In this document: positions 1 through 5,444 of the stretch, in pieces
How positions within the stretch are numbered: the stretch's first letter is position 1
How the letters are laid out: each line of letters opens with the position of its first letter
Origin: PALSA-243 sp036268375
Lineage (GTDB): Bacteria; Acidobacteriota; Terriglobia; Bryobacterales; Bryobacteraceae
NCBI GenBank assembly: GCA_036268375.1
Contig: DATAUH010000542.1
Coordinates: 1-5,444, forward strand
Length of the DNA: 5,444 nt
Direction of reading: 5' to 3'
Program-made: the position numbers and the translations under genes
The notes under the pieces: model-generated
What the model saw: the letters and a program-made list of their open reading frames with translations, nothing else
Told to the model about the DNA's origin: nothing
The model's database searches: none

Positions 1-26
1 GCGTTCCTGCCGCCGCGACCGCCTTC
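1..26 (+). repeat. Direct repeat copy A (26 bp), at left edge of window
   Basis: This stretch begins GCGTTCCTGCCG and ends GACCGCCTTC. It is identical over 26 bases and in the same orientation to 668-693, and the copies diverge at the next base (GGGT here, TGCA there). Chance identity of this length within 5.4 kb is very unlikely. Here it is read as codons of the HAMP-protein fragment, while at the other copy it is antisense to the GH51 gene. Confidence 0.85.
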
Positions 27-150
27 GGGTCAGATGGACATGCCGGAACTTCCCGTGCGCGGCAAAGACGAAATCTCCGTGCTTGCGGATTCGTTCAACC
101 GCATGCGCCGCAGTCTAGATCGAGCGCTCAAGATGTTGGGCGGATCTTAG
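1..150 (+). CDS. HAMP-domain protein, C-terminal fragment (5' end outside window)
   Basis: The open frame runs from the left edge to a TAG stop at 148-150 and gives 49 residues. Seen: residues 12-46 contain MPELPVRGKDEISVLADSFN followed by RMRRSLDRALKML, which matches the second half of a HAMP domain (the G-K-D-E-I turn and the SFNRM..SL helix). HAMP modules pass signals from a membrane or periplasmic sensor to a cytoplasmic output. Here the protein stops about three residues after the HAMP helix, so no kinase, cyclase or methyl-accepting domain follows. Family knowledge: sensors that end at HAMP include DUF3365/Tll0287-like haem-binding proteins, which is a possible but unproven identity. 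Odd: residues 1-9 (AFLPPRPPS) are proline-rich where a HAMP first helix is expected, and their DNA is an exact copy of 668-693. The true upstream sequence may therefore differ. The gene converges on the GH51 gene. Confidence 0.75.
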   Translation, partial: AFLPPRPPSGQMDMPELPVRGKDEISVLADSFNRMRRSLDRALKMLGGS

Positions 151-221
151 ATGCGTCTATAAATAGGAAAGCGTGCAGGCCTTTAGAAATGCCGAGGAGA
201 GGTTGACGAGATGGCCCTATG

Positions 222-308
222 CTTCTTTGCGAGCTTTGGGGCTTTGCGGCTTTGCGTGATTAATGCTTTTTGAATCTCGCCAAGACGCAAAGCTCGCAAA
301 GAGAGGCA
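222..308. repeat. CTTTGCG-based inverted repeat (dispersed-palindrome type)
   Basis: The left part carries three exact CTTTGCG heptamers (225-231, 242-248, 250-256) and a variant (CTTTGGG, 234-240). The right part carries the complement CGCAAAG twice (286-292, 295-301). The outer arms pair perfectly over 15 bases: TCTTTGCGAGCTTTG at 224-238 with its reverse complement at 288-302. The inner parts pair imperfectly (TTTGCGTGATT near 251-261 against AATCTCGCCAA at 273-283) around an AT-rich loop with a run of five T (267-271). From general knowledge, palindromes made of such GCAAAG/CTTTGC units recur between genes in many environmental bacterial genomes. Its position between convergent genes suits a REP-like or terminator-like role. 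No transposase or target-site duplication was seen. Confidence 0.7.
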
Positions 309-318
309 AGAACGCCTC
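303..318 (-). terminator. Possible weak Rho-independent terminator for the GH51 gene
   Basis: Read on the minus strand, GAGGC (318-314), a six-base loop GTTCTT and GCCTC (307-303) form a five-base-pair GC-rich stem, followed by TCTTTGCG. It lies about 55 bases after the GH51 stop. The stem is short and the T tract is interrupted, so it is at best a weak terminator. The larger inverted repeat that follows could instead do the job for both converging transcripts. Confidence 0.25.
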
Positions 319-372
319 GGGCATCGCGGAACGGCCGCATCAATCTCGGTCACTTCGCGTGCTCCCCGGTCT

Positions 373-2007
373 CTAGAGGTTCAGCGTCACAGTCGCGACT
401 GACATCGCGGGCAGTGCGATGCGGAAGCTCCCGCCGTTGACGGCTACGTGGTGCGGTTTGATCGTCACGCGGTCAGGATTGTCGAAGCTGTTGTAAGCGT
501 TCAAATCGCTGTCGTGTAGAATCTGCGCCGTGCCGCTTTTCGCCGTCACATCGTGGAGGGCGCACTCCACATCCATCGCTAAATCGTGTCGCGGATTCAC
601 CAGCGTCACCACCATCTGGTTTCCCTGCTTTGACGCTGACATCGAAAGCTCCGGCGTCGGATCCTGCGCGTTCCTGCCGCCGCGACCGCCTTCTGCACCG
701 GCGTGCATGCCGTCGTACTCCACCTTCACGGCCGTGTTCCCGCGGTGCGGTTTGAACATCATGAAGGCGTAATAGCTTGTCGTGCGCACGCAGTTCTTGC
801 CTTCCGGTCCATCCGTCATCAGCACCGCCTGCAGGACGTTCACGATCTGCGCGATATTGCACATGAACAGCTTGTCGGCCTGGCGATTGAAGATGTTCAG
901 GCCCAGGCCAGCCGCGACGGCGCTGCGAGTTGTCGACTGCATCCAAAGCTTGCCGTACTTTTCTTCATCGCTTGCGGGGATGCGGTCCCAAACGCCCCAT
1001 TCGTCCAGAAAGAGTCCCATGCGCCGCTGCGGATCGTAACCGTCGAGAATCGTGCGCTGCTGTATGATCGCCTGCTCCACGCGCGGAAAAATGTTGAACT
1101 GCGTGGCCGCCGCTTCCGGCGTGAAGTGCAGCGGGTCGAGCGTGCCGCCTTCGTAATAATGCATAGAAAAGCCGCTGGGCATCGGTCCGCGCGCGGCCAG
1201 CGTATCCAGAAATCCGCGGCTCCAGCGCGCATCGTTGCCGTTGGGTCCGCAGCCCACCAGATATACTCCCGGTTGGCCCGTGATGCGACGCATGTCGCCG
1301 CCCGCGCCGATCAAATTACCGAAAGTTGCGAAGCGCCGAAACTCGGCCGCCGCGGCCTCCGGCGCAAAGTTTCCGCCGCACCCCCAAAGCTCGTTGCCCA
1401 CGCCCCAATAGCGCACGTTGAAAGGCTCGGGGGAACCGTTCGCGGCCCGCTCATCGGACAGGGTACTGCCCTTCGGGAAATTGCAATACTCCACCCACTC
1501 GCGAAATTCACGCGGTTCTCCGGTTCCCACATTGGCTGCGAAATACGGCTGGGCGCCGATCAGCTTGCAGAAGCCGATGAATTCGTGCGTGCCGAAGCTG
1601 TTGTCTTCGGTGTAATGGCCCCAGTTCACGTTGACACGCTTCGGCCGCTGCGCCGCCGGGCCAATGCCGTCGCGCCAATGATAATCGTCCGCAAAGCAGC
1701 CGCCCGGCCAACGCAACACCGGCACCCCGAGCGCCTTTAGATAATCGACCGTCGCTTTGCGATAGCCATTCACGTTCGGTATCGGCGAATTCTTGCCCAC
1801 CCAGATGCCGCCATACGTGCAACTGCCAAGATGTTCGGCGAAGTGCGAGTGCAGTTCCGGGCGAATGGTGGCGATCTCATCCGACGCGTGAATCGTTGCC
1901 TTTTTCGACGCGGCCGTCTGGCTGAAAAGGCTGCGTGGCAGCAGCGTGGCGAGCGACGCCGCGGCGCCGGTGCGGGCGAACTGGCGGCGGGTGAGGTGTT
2001 GGCTCAT
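373..2007 (-). CDS. Tat-exported alpha-L-arabinofuranosidase-like enzyme, GH51 family
   Basis: This 544-residue protein would release terminal alpha-L-arabinofuranosyl residues from arabinan, arabinoxylan or derived oligosaccharides by a retaining mechanism. Seen: residues 6-12 are TRRQFAR, a twin-arginine motif followed by a hydrophobic stretch (13-24), so folded export to the periplasm is expected, with cleavage probably between 29 and 34. The TIM-barrel signatures are RWPGG (99-103), YWGVGNELWG (200-209) with the likely acid/base Glu206, MHYY (282-285), and FLDEWGVWD (333-341) with the likely nucleophile Glu336. The C-terminal part (about 420-544) is the usual beta-sandwich, and the length is close to the roughly 500-residue family norm plus signal. 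A Gly/Arg-rich segment (437-445) interrupts the sandwich region. The ATG at 2005-2007 is chosen because it places the Tat motif at the right distance. No Shine-Dalgarno sequence precedes it. The gene starts 52 bases after the TonB-receptor stop, possibly in the same operon. Substrate specificity is inferred. Confidence 0.9.
   Translation of the reverse strand: MSQHLTRRQFARTGAAASLATLLPRSLFSQTAASKKATIHASDEIATIRPELHSHFAEHLGSCTYGGIWVGKNSPIPNVNGYRKATVDYLKALGVPVLRWPGGCFADDYHWRDGIGPAAQRPKRVNVNWGHYTEDNSFGTHEFIGFCKLIGAQPYFAANVGTGEPREFREWVEYCNFPKGSTLSDERAANGSPEPFNVRYWGVGNELWGCGGNFAPEAAAAEFRRFATFGNLIGAGGDMRRITGQPGVYLVGCGPNGNDARWSRGFLDTLAARGPMPSGFSMHYYEGGTLDPLHFTPEAAATQFNIFPRVEQAIIQQRTILDGYDPQRRMGLFLDEWGVWDRIPASDEEKYGKLWMQSTTRSAVAAGLGLNIFNRQADKLFMCNIAQIVNVLQAVLMTDGPEGKNCVRTTSYYAFMMFKPHRGNTAVKVEYDGMHAGAEGGRGGRNAQDPTPELSMSASKQGNQMVVTLVNPRHDLAMDVECALHDVTAKSGTAQILHDSDLNAYNSFDNPDRVTIKPHHVAVNGGSFRIALPAMSVATVTLNL
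668..693 (+). repeat. Direct repeat copy B (26 bp), inside the GH51 gene
   Basis: This is an exact copy of bases 1-26 in the same orientation. On the minus strand it encodes GH51 residues 439-447 (EGGRGGRNA), the Gly/Arg-rich segment. The surrounding frame is continuous and the protein reads normally on both sides, so this copy looks native to the gene and copy A looks like the displaced one. Confidence 0.85.
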
Positions 2008-2016
2008 TTGGTGGCA

Positions 2017-2025
2017 ATCTTAGCA
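2017..2025 (-). promoter_or_regulatory. Candidate extended -10 promoter element before the GH51 gene
   Basis: The minus strand reads TGCTAAGAT, which resembles an extended -10 element (TG, one base, then a TATAAT-like hexamer with four of six matches). It ends nine bases before the GH51 ATG, so a transcript from it would be almost leaderless, which agrees with the lack of a Shine-Dalgarno sequence. There is no good -35 box at 17 bases; the nearest, CTTACA at 2047-2042, gives a 19-base spacer. The call rests on one short motif and is weak. Confidence 0.25.
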
Positions 2026-2059
2026 CGGCCCCTGCCCGACGTGTAAGCGTTTTCAGGCC

Positions 2060-4780
2060 TCAAAATGTAAATCGAAGCTGAAGGTCCACCTTGCGGTTGT
2101 ACGTGCTTGCCGCGCCGCCGTGCGTCATCACCACCAGGCCGCCCAAACTGCGCGGCTGTCCGAAATAGGGCGACGAAAGATCACCCTCCGGCGAGCCGTA
2201 ATTCGCACGGTTCAGGGCATTCATCGTAAATGCGGAAAAGGTGACGCTGTCACGTTTGCGGCCGGGTGTATCCGCCATCGCGGGCATCGCATGCGACGTG
2301 GCTTGAGCCGTCGCGCCGTTTGGCTCGCCGCCGAACCACCACGTATGCGCGATGCGTACGCCCAGGTTGACTGCCCAAGGCCCGATCGCGGAATTGCGTC
2401 CGATCACCGGCGTTCCGGGCGGAGGCAGCAGATCGAAGCAGCCGAATCCGGGCGCAAACTTCAGATTGGCGCCTTCGCAAACGCTCTGCGAAATCGATGT
2501 CAGCAGTGCAGGTCGCGCCGCTGGAAATCCGGTGCTGTTCGGGTCGAGTCCGGTCGTGATATCGTACGGCGCTCCGCTGTTGACCACGAAGAATGGGCTC
2601 ATACTGAACCCAAGCGGCGCTGCGATTGATCCGCCCAGCACCAGCCGATGTCGTATGCCGCCATATGACGAAGGCCCCCACTCCGCCCGCAGATTGTATG
2701 GGTTCGCGGGCACGCCTTCGTTGTTGTCCCAACCATAAGAGAGTGTGTAATTGCCGAACAGAGTCGCCACTTTCGTGTTGATATCGGTCTGCGCCATCGC
2801 CTGGCTTTGCCGGCTCAGCCCCGCCGATTCCGTCAACAGCCGCACCGATGCGTCGCCGAACGGATACGCGCCGCCCAGAGGCGTATTTACATTGCGCGAG
2901 TTCAGAAGATGCGCACCACGGCTTCCGATCCACGTGAACGCTGTGCGCGCGGACTTCGTCCACTGCCGCTCCACGCTCACGCTTGCCTGATAGAGTCGCG
3001 GCGCCACGATGCCACTGTAAACCGGCTGTAATTCCTGCGGCTGCGCGCCGGCGCGCAACTCATCGAGCGGCGGAATCGCCGGAAAGAAGCTCGGGTTGAG
3101 GATCAGATACGATTGCTGCGTGACGCCGTTGTATCGCATTGCATTCAAGCTCGTGGTGATCGGGATGCGATCGTAAAACACGCCCACGCCGGCGCGCAGG
3201 ACCGTCTTGTTCGATCCCCACGCGAGACCGAAGCGCGGCGCCCAATCGCGCCGGTCGCCGACGTTCGTCTGCGCCTCGTAACGAAGGCCGATGCTCAGCA
3301 TCACGTTCGACCGTACGTGCCAATCGTCGTTCACAAATGCGCCAACATCCGTTTGCGGCACGTGCGTGGATGGCACTCCTGCGTTGATGGCGAACTGCGC
3401 CGGCGTCGCGGTCCCCGCCAGAGCCGCTTCGTACTGCGCCAGCGTGTAGAACGTGAAGGCGCCTTCAAAATTAGTCAACGATGCGTCCATGAGCCCGGCA
3501 TATCTCACGCGGCCACCCCACTTCCACGTATGCTTGCCGCGCAAAAGGCTCGACAGGTTGCTCCACTCCCACGAATTGGTCGCCGTGTGCGAGTTCCCGA
3601 TGGTCGCGCCGCCGCCAAAAAATGCGCCCACGACATCAATCCCCACGCTACTGTTGCCGGCGAGTTCGCGGTCTGTCGCGCGTAGAAATTGAAAACGAGT
3701 TTCGCTCATCGCGTGCACGGAAAATGCAGCCGTTTCGCTGATCTGCGCGGTCTCCTCGGCCTGCCACTCTCGATACGCGCGTGAGGGCAGATTGAAACCG
3801 CCCACGCCCTGGTTGTCTATCGACGCGCGCGTCTGCTGGAAGCGCGCCGTCAGCGTGTTTTTCGCATCGAGCGCGTAATCCACACGCGGGTTCAGCATCC
3901 ATCGCGTCTGCGGCGCCGGAACAACTTCGTTGATTGTCTGCATCGACGTAGTTGCCAACACGAAAGCATCGTCGTTCGTCCTCCGGAGATCTCCATCGAA
4001 CGTGAATGACGCGCGATTCCTCCGCAGCGGCCCGCTCGCGCTGAAGCTGTAAAGCTGAGCCCGATAGGGCGGCGGTCCCGCAATCGCGATCAACGGATTT
4101 CGCGCATCGAGCGCGCCATTGTTGATCTGCGTGAAGATCTGCCCGTGAAATCTCTCGCTGCCGGGCTTCGTGAAAACCTCTATCCGTCCGAATCCAGGCC
4201 TGTCATACTCGCTCGAAAAAGGATTCGCGTTCACCCTCACTTCGCCGATCGCCGATTTCGGCGGCAGGTTACCGGCGGTGAATCCATCCACGAACATCTG
4301 CCCGCCGTTTGGGCCGGGCGCAGGGCCGGCCAGCGCCTGCAACTGCAGCGCGAGCTCATCCGGATCGTCCGACAGCGCCGCGATCTTGCGCTGTCCTACC
4401 GTGAGCGCCCCGCCATTCGCGTCCGGTTCGAGCGCGAGTTGCCGGTCTCCCAAGTTGACCTTGGTCGCGCTGCGCAGCGTCGCAATTTCAAGCGGAACGT
4501 CGAGTGTAGTCGCGCCTTCGACGGTCACATTCCGGATCGCCGTCGCGAATCCCGCGGCCGATACCGTCACATGATACTTGCCGGGTGCGAGGTTCACGAA
4601 CTCATACACGCCCGAACGTCGCGATCGTACGTTTTTCTTCGCGCCCGGGCCGCGCACTTGCACCGCGGCCCCAGCGATCGCCGCGCCAGAAGGGTCCGTC
4701 ACCGTGCCGCAAAGACTTGCCGCGGCGAGCGGCATTGCGAGAGACACGCCGAGCGTCAGAACTGTAATCGCTTGGATCAT
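2060..4780 (-). CDS. Oar-type TonB-dependent outer-membrane receptor with carboxypeptidase-regulatory-like domain
   Basis: This 906-residue protein is predicted to be an outer-membrane beta-barrel that imports a ligand using TonB energy. Seen: a signal peptide (1-21, hydrophobic, ending AAA-S); a CarboxypepD_reg-like beta-sandwich (about 24-98: GTVTDPSGAAIAGA, then GVYEFVNLAPGKYHVTVSAAGF); a compact plug (about 127-205: DDPDELALQLQALAG, GPNGGQMFVDGFTAGNLPPK, VNANPFSSEYDRPGFGRIEVFTKPGS); then a barrel to the end. The C-terminus is LQLRFTF, with the terminal phenylalanine expected for barrel assembly, and the stretch NALNRANYGSPEGDLSSPYF matches the usual Oar C-terminal motif. It is somewhat shorter than the 1000-1200 residues common for Oar-like proteins but shows no break. 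I see no clear TonB box and no SusD partner. The ATG at 4778-4780 gives a proper signal peptide but has no Shine-Dalgarno sequence (CGAAATCTCC precedes it). It follows the DUF5666-like gene by 49 bases and precedes the GH51 gene. The ligand is unknown. Confidence 0.9.
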   Translation of the reverse strand: MIQAITVLTLGVSLAMPLAAASLCGTVTDPSGAAIAGAAVQVRGPGAKKNVRSRRSGVYEFVNLAPGKYHVTVSAAGFATAIRNVTVEGATTLDVPLEIATLRSATKVNLGDRQLALEPDANGGALTVGQRKIAALSDDPDELALQLQALAGPAPGPNGGQMFVDGFTAGNLPPKSAIGEVRVNANPFSSEYDRPGFGRIEVFTKPGSERFHGQIFTQINNGALDARNPLIAIAGPPPYRAQLYSFSASGPLRRNRASFTFDGDLRRTNDDAFVLATTSMQTINEVVPAPQTRWMLNPRVDYALDAKNTLTARFQQTRASIDNQGVGGFNLPSRAYREWQAEETAQISETAAFSVHAMSETRFQFLRATDRELAGNSSVGIDVVGAFFGGGATIGNSHTATNSWEWSNLSSLLRGKHTWKWGGRVRYAGLMDASLTNFEGAFTFYTLAQYEAALAGTATPAQFAINAGVPSTHVPQTDVGAFVNDDWHVRSNVMLSIGLRYEAQTNVGDRRDWAPRFGLAWGSNKTVLRAGVGVFYDRIPITTSLNAMRYNGVTQQSYLILNPSFFPAIPPLDELRAGAQPQELQPVYSGIVAPRLYQASVSVERQWTKSARTAFTWIGSRGAHLLNSRNVNTPLGGAYPFGDASVRLLTESAGLSRQSQAMAQTDINTKVATLFGNYTLSYGWDNNEGVPANPYNLRAEWGPSSYGGIRHRLVLGGSIAAPLGFSMSPFFVVNSGAPYDITTGLDPNSTGFPAARPALLTSISQSVCEGANLKFAPGFGCFDLLPPPGTPVIGRNSAIGPWAVNLGVRIAHTWWFGGEPNGATAQATSHAMPAMADTPGRKRDSVTFSAFTMNALNRANYGSPEGDLSSPYFGQPRSLGGLVVMTHGGAASTYNRKVDLQLRFTF

Positions 4781-4829
4781 GGAGATTTCGAAAAGTGCGC
4801 CGTCAGATCTATTTGCCGCGGCGCGTGTT

Positions 4830-5444
4830 CTAAGGAATAATCGCCGGCAGGCTGAGATTGGCGCCGCTGCCCAACATGCCGCCGTGCATGCGTACGAATG
4901 CGGCCATGCCGCTGTTCGCTTGCTGCGCGCTTGCAGGCTTACTCATCTCGACCAGCAGGTCGGCATTGGTCAGAAGCATGATGACGGTCAATTCGCCGTT
5001 CTTCGCGGCGGTGCTCGTGAGCGCCACGCCGCCGCCGATCTTCAGATCTTCCATGCGCGCAGCAGGAAGCGAGGTCAGCATCTGCGTAATGTCGAAATTC
5101 TTCATCGCGGCCGGTGGGCCGGCAGCATCGTGGTTCGCCGGCTTTCCGCCCGACATCGCCAGCGCGATCATGGATCGCATATCAGGCAGCTTCTTCATCT
5201 GCGATTCCGCGCTCAGCCGCACGCGCCAAACCTTTCCGTTGGCTGCTTCCGAGATTTGCAACGAGTGCTCTTCAGCGTCGATCGCCGTGACCGTTCCGAG
5301 CTTCGTCAGAAACGCGCCAAACACGAGGTCATCAGCCGTCATGCTCGTTCCGTCCGCGCTCTTTTCGCCGCGCGCCTGCGCCTGATCGCCAACCGCAATT
5401 TCCTGAATCGCGCTTGGAACCGCCGCTGTGAATTTCACTGAGCC
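4830..5444 (-). CDS. DUF5666-like acidobacterial protein, C-terminal part (5' end outside window)
   Basis: The frame is open to the right edge and gives 204 residues before a TAG stop at 4830-4832. An internal GTG at 5436-5438 is in frame but is probably not the real start, because the sequence before it stays open and the conserved unit begins at the edge. Seen: a first OB-like beta unit (about 15-80: IAVGDQAQARGEKSADGTSM, VFGAFLTKLGTVTAIDAEEH, then VRLSAESQMKKLP), a Met/Gly/Pro-rich linker (about 85-118), and a second, shorter beta unit (about 130-167: MEDLKIGGGVAL, then GELTVIMLLTNADLLVEMS). I recognise this as the type of protein often encoded just before Oar-like receptors in Acidobacteria. 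Its function is not known. An exported protein acting with the receptor is plausible, but the N-terminus that would carry a signal peptide is missing. Confidence 0.7.
   Translation of the reverse strand, partial: GSVKFTAAVPSAIQEIAVGDQAQARGEKSADGTSMTADDLVFGAFLTKLGTVTAIDAEEHSLQISEAANGKVWRVRLSAESQMKKLPDMRSMIALAMSGGKPANHDAAGPPAAMKNFDITQMLTSLPAARMEDLKIGGGVALTSTAAKNGELTVIMLLTNADLLVEMSKPASAQQANSGMAAFVRMHGGMLGSGANLSLPAIIP

Larger units (their letters stand above)
151..372. other. Convergent intergenic region without a gene
   Basis: These 222 bases lie between the stop of the plus-strand HAMP gene and the stop of the minus-strand GH51 gene. I see no supported gene. The region holds an inverted repeat built on CTTTGCG (222-308) and a GAGGC/GCCTC hairpin (303-318). 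A short AT-rich patch, TATAAATAGGAAA, lies at 158-170; it resembles a -10 box but has no gene placed to use it. A 20-codon frame starting at ATG 211 lies across the inverted repeat and is not considered real. Confidence 0.7.

Noticed and set aside
211..273. Short frame ATG GCC CTA..., 20 residues (MALCFFASFGALRLCVINAF), with an AGGAGAGG sequence upstream at 195-202
   Set aside because: The frame is largely made of the CTTTGCG repeat arm and ends in the loop. The purine-rich sequence alone is not enough to support a gene.
703..1740. 345-codon open frame on the plus strand, antisense to the GH51 gene
   Set aside because: It is a shadow frame: the translation has no recognisable domain, is rich in Arg/Ala/His, and lies wholly opposite a gene with clear catalytic motifs. 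Long antisense frames are common in GC-rich DNA.
2250..2963. 237-codon minus-strand frame inside the receptor gene
   Set aside because: It is an out-of-frame translation of the receptor barrel with Arg/Ala/Gly-rich composition and no domain. The receptor frame is intact, so it is not a frameshifted piece.
4756..4780. Receptor as a lipoprotein, because of the Cys at residue 24
   Set aside because: The residues before it (ASLC) do not fit a lipobox, since the position before Cys is Leu, and the domain start there matches other Oar-like receptors with an ordinary signal peptide.
4145..4840. 231-codon plus-strand open frame opposite the start of the receptor gene
   Set aside because: It is an Arg-rich shadow frame with no domain, and it overlaps the well-supported signal peptide and carboxypeptidase-regulatory-like domain on the other strand.
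4578..5441. 287-codon plus-strand open frame spanning the receptor start and the DUF5666-like gene
   Set aside because: It spans two minus-strand genes and their gap, has shadow-like composition and no recognisable motif.
1..5444. Possible small circular element or plasmid
   Set aside because: The two ends share no terminal repeat, both end genes are cut without joining to each other, and no replication or mobilisation gene is present.

Overview
The window looks like a piece of a GC-rich chromosome from a Gram-negative soil-type bacterium, most likely an acidobacterium (Solibacter/Bryobacterales-like). That placement is inference from protein types. It contains an Oar-type TonB-dependent receptor with an N-terminal carboxypeptidase-regulatory-like domain, placed directly behind a DUF5666-like protein, and a Tat-exported family 51 glycoside hydrolase. 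This receptor/DUF5666 pairing is typical of Acidobacteria. No rRNA, tRNA, CRISPR array, transposase or phage gene is visible.

Layout from left to right: (1) 1-150, plus strand, the last 49 codons of a HAMP-domain protein whose upstream part is cut off; (2) 151-372, a convergent intergenic region with a CTTTGCG-based inverted repeat and a small hairpin that may act as a terminator; (3) 373-2007, minus strand, an alpha-L-arabinofuranosidase-like GH51 enzyme with a Tat signal; (4) 2060-4780, minus strand, a 906-residue outer-membrane TonB-dependent receptor; (5) 4830-5444, minus strand, the C-terminal 204 residues of a DUF5666-like protein that runs off the right edge.

The three minus-strand genes run 5'->3' from right to left with gaps of 49 and 52 bases and no convincing terminator between them, so they could form one transcription unit. 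An extended -10-like element close to the GH51 start could add an internal promoter. A plausible joint role is handling of plant-derived arabinose-containing glycans: the receptor would take up a ligand across the outer membrane, and the exported arabinofuranosidase would trim arabinosyl residues outside the cytoplasm. Only the enzyme supports this directly; the receptor's ligand cannot be read from the sequence.

The most unusual observation is structural. Bases 1-26 are repeated exactly, in the same orientation, at 668-693 inside the GH51 gene. In the HAMP reading frame this stretch encodes proline-rich residues that do not fit a HAMP helix, so the left edge may be an assembly or rearrangement junction. 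I found no convincing new biological system; apart from the repeats, the region reads as ordinary acidobacterial gene content.
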